Part shown: positions 18,004 through 26,834 of the stretch, piece by piece
Layout of the letters: every line of letters begins with the position of its first letter
Numbering within the stretch: position 1 is the first letter of the stretch
Assembly (NCBI RefSeq): GCF_030687395.1
Contig: NZ_CP117430.1
Coordinates: 124,001 to 188,000, forward strand
Length of the DNA: 64,000 nucleotides
Direction: 5' to 3'
Origin: Pseudomonas wuhanensis
Lineage (GTDB): Bacteria; Pseudomonadota; Gammaproteobacteria; Pseudomonadales; Pseudomonadaceae
Made by a program: the position numbers and the translations under genes
The notes under the pieces: generated by a model
Seen by the model: only the letters and a program-made list of their open reading frames with translations
What the model was told of the DNA's origin: nothing
The model's database searches: none

Positions 18004-20340
18004 CTACACAATCGAATCAATATCTAAATGGAACGGCGTACCCACCGCATGCCCTCCCGTGATTGCTGCAATAGCCGCTTCATTGTCTTCGGGGGGGGAT
18101 GGCATCATCGCCAGTTGTTCCCGGGCGATATTTTCCAGATGAGCATTCCACCGAAGCAGACTGTCCTGCACCCACTCGGGTTGATCGGCGTAGCTGCCAT
18201 AAACATCAGCCTCGGTGATCGTCCGCTTGTGCAGCGCGAGCAAGCGGATCTTGGTTTGGCTGATCTGTTCGACTTCTTTTTCTAGATCCCTTATCGCTTG
18301 GACATCTCGCTGGGGATTGGCATAAGCACGGGAGAGCTTTTCGATTTTCGCTTTGAGTGCACTTAGTTGTCCTGAGACGTTTGTCAGGGTGTCGCTGACC
18401 CATTGGAATTCAGTCAAAGTCACCAGCGAGCGTCTTTTTTCCAGCGTTTCCTGCCAGCGGCGCAGGCTGGCCCAGCATCCGGGAATGTAGCTATCGACCA
18501 TCGAGTGATGGCCGTTATCTATCACCTGCCGCAGAAATGAGTCGCGCTTGGGCAAGCCATCAATCTGTCGCAGCGCTTCGGCGCAACCATGATCGTTGAT
18601 CGTGCTGCAACCCGGTTCCCAAAGGATGGAGGAGCTGTGACCTTCGCCGAATACCACCGGCATGAAATGACGTAACTGGCCGTGATGCCCATACGGGTCA
18701 CCCAGGAAATTAATGATCCCGCCTATAAAAAACGCCAAACCACCGACCGGGTGGAGAGCAAGTGCCGCCCCGTGGGTGGCATACATCGGAACGCGGTTGG
18801 ACGGCGTGTTCATCCAGGTGGAAGGAACGCTCGGTACGGGGTCGTTGTGGAAGACGATGCGATGGTGGTTCAGCGGTTTTGCAGCTTCGATAAAGGTTGA
18901 GTCGGCGGCGCGGGGGGCGCCATAGGTGTAAAGCACGATGTTCGGTTGATACCGTTTATTACGTCGCAGCATCTCAGCCAGTATCAGCGCCACCGCACCA
19001 CCCAGGCTGTGCCCGGTGATTACCAGCTTTTGCCCGCTGTAGAATTTTTCCATGTAGTCCACGACAAATCTGTAGGCCACTTTGGCAGCTCTATAGAAAC
19101 CGTTGTGTACCTTTCCATCCCCTTGTTCGAAAGGCACCTGGTAGGCATCCGCATCAAGCCAGGCGTCGGCTAATATCTCACTTGTTCCCCTCACACTTAC
19201 CAATATCAACTCGTCGTGATGGCAGATGAAGGCTTGGGTGTCGGTCTTGTTTACTTTGTTGCGATCATCGAGGAAGTTCACGTTCGCCGGGTGTTCCTGC
19301 GCATCGCCCAATTCCGGATCGTTGACCTCGGGGTACAACTGCGGGTCGAACGGCACCAGTTCCAGACGTTTGGAGTAAGGCACCTCTTCGTACATTGGGT
19401 AATACTTTGCAGTCTGGCCGGCATCGACTTGCCATATCTCATCAAATTGCGGCAGGGCATGACCGAACCAGTTGCCGCTGCTGGGCCGCAGTGGAAATGT
19501 CACGCTATCCGTTTCGACGGGCTGGGTATTCGGGTCTTGACCAAAGTCGGTGTAACTCAACGTCGACATCAGTGACAGTTGATAGAGGTTGAGTACGCAA
19601 AACTCGTTGCCTGTCGACAACATCGGCCGTAGCGCCCTCATCGGCCGCACTTCCAGTACATGATGTTTGTTTGGTAATAAGGCAATGCCTTTTGACTTGG
19701 GCGGCGGCGGGGCGAACCCTAGTTCGAACATGCCAATGTCCGCCGGAGTGATGACAGCGCCCATTCCCCCATCCGTGGCATCTTTATTCTGAGGCGTGAA
19801 TGATCTGGTCTTTGCGGGCTGGCGGAACAGCGTGTGTAACATCGTGTTGGGTGGGGCGTTGCGCGAGGCCAAGGGCGGCAAATGCGCAACGTACTTGACC
19901 AGTTCGCTCACTTCGACCTGGTAATAGGCATCGGGATCAGCGAGGTCCTTCGCTGGATTTGCCAGAGTGCGTACGCCTGATTTGTCGAAAAAGCGGGTTT
20001 TTTCGGCGCGCACTTGTAGTTCGGTAATGGGGAGTGGGTAATGCTTCCTGCGAACTAATTCGCTGTAATCATCATTAAGTCCTCGATATTCGTCGTTCAG
20101 TTTGAGCAACACCGGGCCACAGAAGTGGTTTTCCACTTTGGCAGAGCCGGTGGCGTCGAGTTTTCCGGTGTAAACGGTGTCTTCGTAGTCGGTAACTTCG
20201 TAAGTCAAACCGGAGTAGGCCTTGCCATCACCGAACTCGTCGACTAGCTGAAAACTTGTCGAGTGGCCACGCAATGGGCAAGCGTGGATGTTGCCTTTCA
20301 TAAATGGAATATCGCTCGCAGCCAAAGATTCGACGCTCAT
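18004..20340 (-). CDS. Class-3 lipase-type T6SS effector (Tle-like)
   Basis: Probable T6SS phospholipase effector of 778 aa. The central domain carries the alpha/beta-hydrolase nucleophile elbow ITGHSLGGA with Ser445, preceded by VSVRGTSEILADAWLDAD and followed by YTYGAPRAAD and HRIVFHNDPVPSVP, the lipase class 3 pattern; among named T6SS lipases this is closest to the Tle2/TseL type. A beta-rich N-terminal region (1-110, with two Cys) may be the loading domain, and a charged coiled-coil-like segment lies at about 660-730. ATG 20340 has an AGGAGG Shine-Dalgarno and overlaps the preceding lipoprotein stop (ATGA). Its place after vgrG-DUF4123-lipoprotein supports an effector role. An eight-C run (coding strand) near the 3' end is a possible slippage site. 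Confidence 0.85.
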   Translation of the reverse strand: MSVESLAASDIPFMKGNIHACPLRGHSTSFQLVDEFGDGKAYSGLTYEVTDYEDTVYTGKLDATGSAKVENHFCGPVLLKLNDEYRGLNDDYSELVRRKHYPLPITELQVRAEKTRFFDKSGVRTLANPAKDLADPDAYYQVEVSELVKYVAHLPPLASRNAPPNTMLHTLFRQPAKTRSFTPQNKDATDGGMGAVITPADIGMFELGFAPPPPKSKGIALLPNKHHVLEVRPMRALRPMLSTGNEFCVLNLYQLSLMSTLSYTDFGQDPNTQPVETDSVTFPLRPSSGNWFGHALPQFDEIWQVDAGQTAKYYPMYEEVPYSKRLELVPFDPQLYPEVNDPELGDAQEHPANVNFLDDRNKVNKTDTQAFICHHDELILVSVRGTSEILADAWLDADAYQVPFEQGDGKVHNGFYRAAKVAYRFVVDYMEKFYSGQKLVITGHSLGGAVALILAEMLRRNKRYQPNIVLYTYGAPRAADSTFIEAAKPLNHHRIVFHNDPVPSVPSTWMNTPSNRVPMYATHGAALALHPVGGLAFFIGGIINFLGDPYGHHGQLRHFMPVVFGEGHSSSILWEPGCSTINDHGCAEALRQIDGLPKRDSFLRQVIDNGHHSMVDSYIPGCWASLRRWQETLEKRRSLVTLTEFQWVSDTLTNVSGQLSALKAKIEKLSRAYANPQRDVQAIRDLEKEVEQISQTKIRLLALHKRTITEADVYGSYADQPEWVQDSLLRWNAHLENIAREQLAMMPSPPEDNEAAIAAITGGHAVGTPFHLDIDSIV

Positions 20341-21128
20341 GGGTTTTCCTCCTTGTTTTCCGTGCAGCCTGGGTAAATGGTGCAGATCCGTTCGTCCACC
20401 ATCCTGAAGGTGCTGAAATCCTTGTGATTGCCGTAACAAAACGCATGCTGGTCTTCGAAACCTTTGCCCATGCAGCGCTTCCAGCCGTCAGGCACCTTCA
20501 CCCATGTGTCACCCATATAAGGCTCCTCCTCATGGGCCAAGGTGATCTTTAGCTTCACGATTTTCCCTGGTAGCTGATCAAGGGTATAAGCCGTGAAGGG
20601 ACGACTTTTCGCGACGTTTCCCTGCGCATCGGTTTTTTTGCAGTAGAGGATTTTTATGAGGTAACGCTTGGGGCCGACTGTGCGGAAAAACCACTGACAC
20701 TCGCCTGAAAACTCACCTATGCCAGCAGCGTTGAGCGTGCCTTTATTCCGATCCAATAACTCTGAGCGCACGGCAATTACGGCATAGTCAGAGCTTCTAT
20801 CACTGAGTTCCGGGCCGAAGATGCCCGTGATTCTGATCTCCACTCGATTCAACGCCACCAGGCAGTCTTCAACTGTTCTGTACAGTTCAATGTCAGAAGT
20901 AGTTTCGTATTTCATATCGATTTTGTTGAAGCCCAACTGAGCATTTCTCCCTCCCGCGAGGGTGCACGTTTGCCCTTTGGCTGGCAGGTAGATCGCCTTC
21001 AACTCGTACTTGAAATCAGGCGGAAAATCGGGAACAAAGGTGAAGCTGTCCGACTTGCCGAGCGCGGAACAACCCAGTGTCAGGGAGAGGCAACTGCCGA
21101 GGGTCATGCTTTGAAAGATCCGCTTCAT
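20337..21128 (-). CDS. Lipoprotein, probable immunity protein for the lipase
   Basis: Lipoprotein of 263 aa. From ATG 21128 it has MKRIFQSMTLGSC, a hydrophobic stretch and lipobox LTLGC (Cys20), followed by a soluble, probably periplasmic domain with several further cysteines. I do not recognise the domain. The gene is sandwiched with 4-nt ATGA overlaps between the DUF4123 adaptor and the lipase. Immunity proteins of T6SS lipases are commonly periplasmic or lipoproteins encoded next to the effector, so immunity is the likely role. The frame is open 21 nt upstream, but the shorter start gives the proper signal and the coupled overlap. Confidence 0.75.
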   Translation of the reverse strand: MKRIFQSMTLGSCLSLTLGCSALGKSDSFTFVPDFPPDFKYELKAIYLPAKGQTCTLAGGRNAQLGFNKIDMKYETTSDIELYRTVEDCLVALNRVEIRITGIFGPELSDRSSDYAVIAVRSELLDRNKGTLNAAGIGEFSGECQWFFRTVGPKRYLIKILYCKKTDAQGNVAKSRPFTAYTLDQLPGKIVKLKITLAHEEEPYMGDTWVKVPDGWKRCMGKGFEDQHAFCYGNHKDFSTFRMVDERICTIYPGCTENKEENP

Positions 21129-21961
21129 ACAGGCGCATTTCCCTGCCAATAAAGCACCCGCTCAAAATGCGCCGCTGGGTCCTCTTCCGGCTTCGGTTGC
21201 CATGTCTTGGGCGGCAGGTAACTCGGCGCCTTCAAGCACTGAGTCAGCAAAAAATGCACCTGCTCCGGTTGCTGCCAGTCCCATAAACGGGCCAATTGAA
21301 TCAAGCCCCACAACCAGTCATCCACATCGCGCTCTGTGGCAAGGGCAGCCAAGGCTTCGGTGTGCTCACGGATCAGGTAGCGGCGCGTGTTATCGAACTG
21401 CACGTTCGCGTAGACAATCTCCGGCGTCGGGGTTTTCAGCCACGCCGGTTCGAGCGGTAGCGGGTGTTCGCCGGGGTCAGGGTTGTCCGTGACTGTCCAT
21501 TGCTCCGCGTGCCAGTAACAGACGCTGGCGATCGGCCCCAGATAATCGGCGTGCTGCTCAGGTTGCAGATGGCTCAGGGCGCGTCCCAGTACGCGATTAT
21601 CGTGGAAGCGATACAGCGCCAGATTCGGGCGCTCGCCTACTACCAACCGGTCGCGCCAATGTGTGACTAAGGTATCAAGGTCCGTGAGGGCGGCGCTGGC
21701 CATCCAGCCCCAATGACGCTCGGGCGTGGCGAGCAGCGACTGGATGACCGGATGGTTGACGGTTCCGAGTTGAATAAGAACAGGGCCTGCTTGCGCCATT
21801 GAATTAGCTGCCGTGCCCACATACAAATTGCGGTATTGATCGGCTCCCAGTTCCTTGGTTAACGCATTGCGCTCGTCGAGATGACCGTCCGAGTCGAGCA
21901 TCAGATAGAGCTCCCGTCCGGACCGGGATTGATCGAACAGCCATTGTTCAAGCGTACTCAT
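21125..21961 (-). CDS. DUF4123 effector-loading adaptor
   Basis: DUF4123-family (Tap/TEC-type) adaptor chaperone of 278 aa that should load the downstream lipase onto the VgrG encoded just upstream. It shows the family layout: an N-terminal LYLMLDSDGHLDE-like strand, a central HWGWMASA segment and LALYRFHDNRVLGRAL, a typical RFYDPRV-like motif. ATG 21961 overlaps the vgrG stop by 4 nt and its own stop overlaps the lipoprotein start by 4 nt, so vgrG-adaptor-immunity-effector reads as one coupled unit. Confidence 0.88.
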   Translation of the reverse strand: MSTLEQWLFDQSRSGRELYLMLDSDGHLDERNALTKELGADQYRNLYVGTAANSMAQAGPVLIQLGTVNHPVIQSLLATPERHWGWMASAALTDLDTLVTHWRDRLVVGERPNLALYRFHDNRVLGRALSHLQPEQHADYLGPIASVCYWHAEQWTVTDNPDPGEHPLPLEPAWLKTPTPEIVYANVQFDNTRRYLIREHTEALAALATERDVDDWLWGLIQLARLWDWQQPEQVHFLLTQCLKAPSYLPPKTWQPKPEEDPAAHFERVLYWQGNAPV

Positions 21962-23985
21962 GCGACTTCTCCAATGCTGCATTGGCCAGCGAGACAAGCC
22001 TCACAAAGCGGGCAGTAATCCGCCGCCCACTGTCGGGCGCCGGCGACGATAGACAGTGGGCTGGCGATGACGGGATTCGAATTGCTGGGTACAGCCTGAA
22101 GCGCCTGTAGCGGCTGAATACCCGCCAGTGGCGCTCCGCCCTCGACAATGGGCACGCTGCTGAAAATCCCGCCGGCATTGATAACGATGTGGTGACCACC
22201 CGCCTTGAGCGTCAGGCTCATGCCCGCGTCGATCACCACGTTAGTGGCGGTGACATGCGCCTGTTGCCCGGCCTGAATCACCAGCGACCCCGCGGACGTC
22301 GTGCTGCTATTGCCGCTGATAGTGATCAGCTCATCAGCGCCGATCACCGTGCTACGCACGCCTTGGGTGGTGTGGAATTCCTCGCCCTTGATCAGGCTGG
22401 TGCTGTTGTTGTCCACTTGCTCGAAGCGGTCGTTGCTGATCAGGCTGTGGCTGTCGTTGAGGATCAGTTGCTCGATGTCGCGTTGGGCGCGCAGGTAGAT
22501 TCTTTCCTGCCCGACGCGGTCTTCAATCGACAGTTCGTTGTAGCCGCCATTGCGCGGCGAGCTTTGGCTGCGCAGGACAGTTCTGGTCTTGTTCTCGGGC
22601 AATTGATGAGCGACGGAAGTGACCTTGTTGGCCACGCAACCGGTGATCAACGGTTGATCCGGATCGCCCTCCTGAAATGTCACCACCACTTCCATGCCGA
22701 CGCGCGGGATGGTCACTGCCCCAAAACCTTCGCCCGCCAAACTGGATGCAACCCTTAACCAGCAACTGCTTTTCTCGCTGTTGAGCTCTGCCCGATCCCA
22801 AGGAAACTCGACGCGAACCCTGCCGTACTCATCGCAATAAATTTCTTCTCCGGGGGGGCCTGTGACGCGCGCGATCTGGCAGACCAGCACAGGTTTTCGG
22901 GGAGGCATCGTTGGCCGATAACACACGTCCCAGGGAATCGCGCTGAAGCGGTTGCGGTAGCCCTGGGTAAAACCGTCCTCAGGTTCGGCAGTGCTGGTGA
23001 TCGACTCTTCAAGCACCTGGGGTTGTTTTCCAGCGTGAGTGACACTGAGCAGCAGCCATAGATCGTTGTACGTTTCGCGTGGGTGTTGCGTCAGGCTGAA
23101 GAAATGACCGCTGCGCAGGGTCGACTGGTCGCTTTCGCCTTCGGCCAATTGGTAATCGGTACGGTGCCGTTCCAGCGCCAGCCGAGCGAGCTGTTTACCG
23201 CGTTTTTCGCTCTCGAATAACAGCGGGTAGCGATAGTCTTCAAGCTCAGGAGTGAACTCGGCGGTGAAGCAACTTTCCAGCAACAGACTCGGGCGTTTAA
23301 GGTCGTAGTGTCGGCGGGTGGTCGTGCTGGGGCGGGTGCTGAAACGCAGGGAAAACTGGCTGACGACCGAATGCTCCGCCACCATGCCGGAGTCTTGCTG
23401 ATAAGGGGTTTCGCCCAACTTGGGGAAGCAGGTCTGGTCGTCGGTGAACACCAGCAGGTGGCTTTCCCGGGAGTGCTGGTGGTGCCAGGCGATGCCATCC
23501 TCGGCGCACAGCCGCTGGACGAACTCGAAATCATTTTCCCCGTATTGAGTGCAGTACTCGCGCTCGTGATTCGTTGCGATGTTGAAGGTGAAAGCATCGG
23601 CCTGAATGCCATGCCCCTTGAAGACCTGAGCGATGATTTGCGGCACCGTCAGGTGCTGAAAAATCCGTTGGTTGTGGCTGAACTGCAAGTAGTGCAGCGC
23701 GGGCACCAGAGTCAGGTAGTAACGGGTCAGGCGTCTACCAGCTTCACCTATGAGCACATCTTCGATACGGCCATGAATGCCTTCACCATTGAGGCCGAAC
23801 TGGAGAAACGCTGGCTGGCTGAGCAAGCTTTCCAGATCGAAATCAGCGTATTCGCTAACCAGCTCAATCCGGATCGAATACAAGGTGCTCATGGCTTCAG
23901 TGCCTTCAAAGGCCAGCACTTTGAAATCGTTGCGAAGCGTTGGGATCAAAAACGTGAAATGAGCAGCATTGGCCGGGGCGAACAT
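21958..23985 (-). CDS. vgrG: VgrG spike protein (island I)
   Basis: T6SS spike protein of 675 aa with the gp27-like N-terminal part (IHGRIEDVLIGEAGRRLTRYYLTLVPALHYL, then the FEFVQRLCAEDGI segment), a gp5-like OB domain (ITGCVANK region) and a beta-helix repeat tail (to about 595). The last 80 residues form an extension ending in a cysteine-rich tail (CPLCEACLAGQC), unusual beside the VgrG at 49931 and possibly the adaptor contact site. ATG 23985 follows AAGGATAAG. A decayed copy of codons about 49-115 lies at the far end of the same island. It is transcribed away from tssA. Confidence 0.93.
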   Translation of the reverse strand: MFAPANAAHFTFLIPTLRNDFKVLAFEGTEAMSTLYSIRIELVSEYADFDLESLLSQPAFLQFGLNGEGIHGRIEDVLIGEAGRRLTRYYLTLVPALHYLQFSHNQRIFQHLTVPQIIAQVFKGHGIQADAFTFNIATNHEREYCTQYGENDFEFVQRLCAEDGIAWHHQHSRESHLLVFTDDQTCFPKLGETPYQQDSGMVAEHSVVSQFSLRFSTRPSTTTRRHYDLKRPSLLLESCFTAEFTPELEDYRYPLLFESEKRGKQLARLALERHRTDYQLAEGESDQSTLRSGHFFSLTQHPRETYNDLWLLLSVTHAGKQPQVLEESITSTAEPEDGFTQGYRNRFSAIPWDVCYRPTMPPRKPVLVCQIARVTGPPGEEIYCDEYGRVRVEFPWDRAELNSEKSSCWLRVASSLAGEGFGAVTIPRVGMEVVVTFQEGDPDQPLITGCVANKVTSVAHQLPENKTRTVLRSQSSPRNGGYNELSIEDRVGQERIYLRAQRDIEQLILNDSHSLISNDRFEQVDNNSTSLIKGEEFHTTQGVRSTVIGADELITISGNSSTTSAGSLVIQAGQQAHVTATNVVIDAGMSLTLKAGGHHIVINAGGIFSSVPIVEGGAPLAGIQPLQALQAVPSNSNPVIASPLSIVAGARQWAADYCPLCEACLAGQCSIGEVA

Positions 23986-24713
23986 ACGCTTATCCTTTTG
24001 CTTTTCCGTGGCTCGTCCTTAAGCCGAAAGAGGAGACAAATCGCGCTGCCAAAGCCATGCCCGGCGTGAGCAAACGCAAACTGTCCAGCACGCTAACAAG
24101 AGGGCAAAAGAATGAATGTCGGACGCGTCCAGAAAGTACGTCAGAGTTTTCCGCACTTCAGAATGTTGCGTCAGCAATGCGTGAATGGCTTTCGATATTT
24201 TTGTAAAAAGTTTGAGACGAACTGAGTACGTATTTGTAGAAAAATGGGTGAAATAAAGAAGTGCCATCATTCTGATGGCGCTTCTTGTTGCTTATTGTCA
24301 ATTATCGCTACGTCCATGGATGACTGTAACTTTTCGGAAAGCTCCTACATTTTTCATGTTTTATTTTTGTCATGCTGGGTTCCGTTTCAGGGCGTGCATG
24401 TCCTGTGATCATTGGCGGGGTTGATAAACCGCTCTGGCTCAATGGTTGTGGGGGTGATGTGGCGAAGGTGAAGAGGTAAAAACCGGCATCAGGGGATCCC
24501 TTGTCCCCTATAGGGAGATCTCCTACAGCAACAACGGAGACGCAGTTTTATTGTTTTATCGGATGCTTGCTAATGGCCATCATTGTGATTAGGATGCGCG
24601 CCTTGAAAGAGCGCGAACTCAATTGGATGAGACTCATCGCAGCTCTTTGATACTGTCCCGCGCCATTTCAACTCCAATGGCCGCATGACTGTAATCCTAA
24701 TTAAAGGTCACGG
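23986..24713. other. 728-bp divergent intergenic region
   Basis: No convincing gene lies here. The region separates - strand vgrG from + strand tssA and must hold promoters for both. Recognisable items are a strong hairpin at 24257-24285 and a cluster of overlapping small palindromes at 24491-24523 (AGGGGA...TCCCCT and GGAGATCTCC). The stretch is AT-richer than the flanking genes. I searched for sigma-54 GG-N10-GC boxes on the + strand and found only weak candidates. The sequence directly before tssA has AAAGGTCACGG as a ribosome-binding region. Confidence 0.6.
24257..24285. terminator. Strong hairpin, terminator-like
   Basis: A 13-bp near-perfect stem (one G-U pair) with a 3-nt loop, built on GCCATCA/TGATGGC and flanked by AGAAG/CTTCT. 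T-rich sequence follows in both directions, more strongly on the minus side (TTTATTT). No gene ends here, so it may terminate an unannotated transcript or be left from an earlier gene. Confidence 0.7.
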
Positions 24714-26270
24714 ATGTCCTACTCAAGCAAACTTTCCGCCCATTACCTTGAACTCGCAAAAGCCTCTGTTTCAAAAGAGAATTTCGCGGGCGAGGATGTT
24801 CGCTTTTCGAGCGAATATGAGGCGTTGGAAAGCGAGCTGGGTAAAGCCTCGTCCATGCACGAAAGCGGTCAGATCGACTGGCTGAAAATCCGCGAAAACA
24901 GTGAAAATCTGCTGCGCACCCAATCCAAGGATTTGCGTGTTGGCGCGTGGCTGACCTGGGCGCTGTACCAGCGTGAATCCTTCCAGGGGCTGCTGGCCGG
25001 CCTCGGTTTGTTGCACCACCTTTGTGAAAATCACTGGGCCGAAATCCACCCGAACAAGGCCCGCACTCGCTCCGCTGCCATCAGTTGGCTGGTGCCGCGT
25101 CTTGAGCAGGTGCTGAACGAAAACGTCGCGATCAAAGAGCAGCTACCGCTGTTCCGCCGTCTGGTCGAGCATCTGGAAGGTCTCGACGCCGCGTGCACCG
25201 AGCACCTGGACGATGACGCGCCGTTGCTGCTGCCGATCTCCCGTCGCTTGAAAAACATGGTCCAGCGCGCCGCCGACAATCAGCCGGAGCCCGGTGTGGT
25301 GGGCGCCGCGGTGGCCCAGGTCAAGCAGGCCGCGACCCAGCTGTTCACTCCCGGCGCGCCGATCGATAACGAGAAAGAAGCCCACAAGGCCCTGCGCGCC
25401 CAGCAGGAGAACGCCCGTCCGTTGTGTGCCTGGTGGCTCAAACAGAAAGCCACCGACTTGCGCGCCCTGCGCCTCAATCGCACGTTGTTGTGGTTGCCCA
25501 TCGATGCGGTGCCTGAGCGTAACGCCGAGCAAATCACCGTTCTGCGTGGCGTGCCGGCGGACAAACTCAAGGCCTATCAGGACCGCTACGATCAAGGGAA
25601 ATACGCAGATCTGCTGGTAGAGCTGGAGGCGAGCCTGGCGAAAGCGCCGTTCTGGTTCGATGGCCAGCGAATGGTCTGGGAATGCCTTCAGGGGCTGAAC
25701 GCCGAGATGGCGATGCGCGAAGTGGAAATCCACTTCGCGCTTTTGGTTCAGCGCCTGCCCGGCATCATCGAATTGCGTTTCCATGACGGCGCGCCGTTCG
25801 CCGATCCGGCCACCCGCGCCTGGATCAGCGCCAACGTCATGCCGCACCTGCAAAGCGCCAGTGCGCCGCGCAAGGTCGAAGTCGCCGATACCCAGCCGGC
25901 CTGGGAACTGGCCCTGGAAGAAGTCTTGCCGATTCTGCGCAAGGACGGCCTCAAGGCCGCCGTGCAGATTCTCAAGCAGGGCTTGCAAAGTGCCCACGGC
26001 GGGCGGGTCCGATTTTTCTGGCAGTTCGCCCTCGCGCGGCTGTGTTTCATGGCCAAGAAATACGAACTGGCCAAGACCCAACTCGAAACCCTCGACCAAA
26101 CATTACAGGACTCAGGCCTGCACGCCTGGGAGCCCGATCTTGCGCTGGAAGTGCTGCATTTGCTGCATAGCTGCTGCGAGTTGTTACCGCAGAACCATGC
26201 AGTGCGTGAACGCAAGGAAGAGATTTATCGCAGGCTGTGCCACCTCGATCTTGAAGTGGTACTCGAATAG
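24714..26270 (+). CDS. tssA: T6SS protein TssA (cluster 2)
   Basis: TssA-family baseplate/sheath assembly protein of 518 aa that starts the H2-like cluster. The N-terminal ImpA-type domain (about 60-130) contains VGAWLTWALYQRESFQGLLAGL and HWAEIHPNKARTRSAAISWL. A variable middle is followed by a VasJ-like C-terminal helical domain (about 240-518). ATG 24714 follows AAAGGTCACGG, with no upstream in-frame alternative. It begins the gene order seen in HSI-II of P. aeruginosa (A, B, C, E, F, G, clpV, sigma-54 activator, fha, J, K, L, M, phosphatase, kinase). Confidence 0.93.
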   Translation: MSYSSKLSAHYLELAKASVSKENFAGEDVRFSSEYEALESELGKASSMHESGQIDWLKIRENSENLLRTQSKDLRVGAWLTWALYQRESFQGLLAGLGLLHHLCENHWAEIHPNKARTRSAAISWLVPRLEQVLNENVAIKEQLPLFRRLVEHLEGLDAACTEHLDDDAPLLLPISRRLKNMVQRAADNQPEPGVVGAAVAQVKQAATQLFTPGAPIDNEKEAHKALRAQQENARPLCAWWLKQKATDLRALRLNRTLLWLPIDAVPERNAEQITVLRGVPADKLKAYQDRYDQGKYADLLVELEASLAKAPFWFDGQRMVWECLQGLNAEMAMREVEIHFALLVQRLPGIIELRFHDGAPFADPATRAWISANVMPHLQSASAPRKVEVADTQPAWELALEEVLPILRKDGLKAAVQILKQGLQSAHGGRVRFFWQFALARLCFMAKKYELAKTQLETLDQTLQDSGLHAWEPDLALEVLHLLHSCCELLPQNHAVRERKEEIYRRLCHLDLEVVLE

Positions 26271-26302
26271 GCCCCCGGGCCACAACCGCAAGGAGAAAAG
26301 CC

Positions 26303-26806
26303 ATGGCCAAAGAAGGCTCGGTAGCCCCCAAGGAACGCATCAACGTCACCTTCAAACCCGCCACCGGCGGTGCTCAGGAAGAGATTGAACTGCCGCTGAA
26401 ACTACTGGCAATCGGTGACTACACCCACCGCAAGGACGAACGCAAAGTCGAAGATCGCAAGCCGATCAGCATCGACAAGATGACCTTCGACGAAGTGCTG
26501 GCCAAGCAAGAGCTGAGCCTGACCCTGAGCGTGCCGAACCGTCTGCAGGAAGATGGCGAAGCCGACGAGTTGGCCGTGCAACTGCGCGTCAACTCGATGA
26601 AAGACTTCAACCCGGCCTCGCTGGTCGAGCAAGTGCCTGAGCTGAAAAAACTGATGGAACTGCGCGACGCGCTGGTGGCCCTCAAAGGCCCGCTGGGTAA
26701 CGCGCCTGCGTTCCGCAAAGCCATCGAAGGCGTGCTCGCCGACGACGAATCCCGCGGTCGCGTACTGGGTGAGCTGGGCCTGAACGCCGCCGCCCCGGAC
26801 GCCTGA
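26303..26806 (+). CDS. tssB: T6SS contractile sheath small subunit TssB (cluster 2)
   Basis: Small sheath subunit (VipA type) of 167 aa, which pairs with TssC to build the contractile sheath. It shows the family pattern VAPKERINVTF near the start, LPLKLLAIGDYT, a KPISIDKMTFDEVL segment and the C-terminal helix region. A strong Shine-Dalgarno (AAGGAG) precedes the ATG. It lies 32 nt after tssA and 28 nt before tssC. Confidence 0.96.
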   Translation: MAKEGSVAPKERINVTFKPATGGAQEEIELPLKLLAIGDYTHRKDERKVEDRKPISIDKMTFDEVLAKQELSLTLSVPNRLQEDGEADELAVQLRVNSMKDFNPASLVEQVPELKKLMELRDALVALKGPLGNAPAFRKAIEGVLADDESRGRVLGELGLNAAAPDA

Positions 26807-26834
26807 GCCCCTATCAGCCAAGGAAGCCAACACA

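Noticed and set aside
23308..24069. 253-aa plus-strand frame opposite vgrG
   Set aside because: Antisense shadow of the vgrG 5' half; no domain.
24300..24713. Sigma-54 promoter upstream of tssA
   Set aside because: Only poor GG-N10-GC matches (for example near 24423 and 24448) lacking the TGGCA and TTGC context; not supportable.
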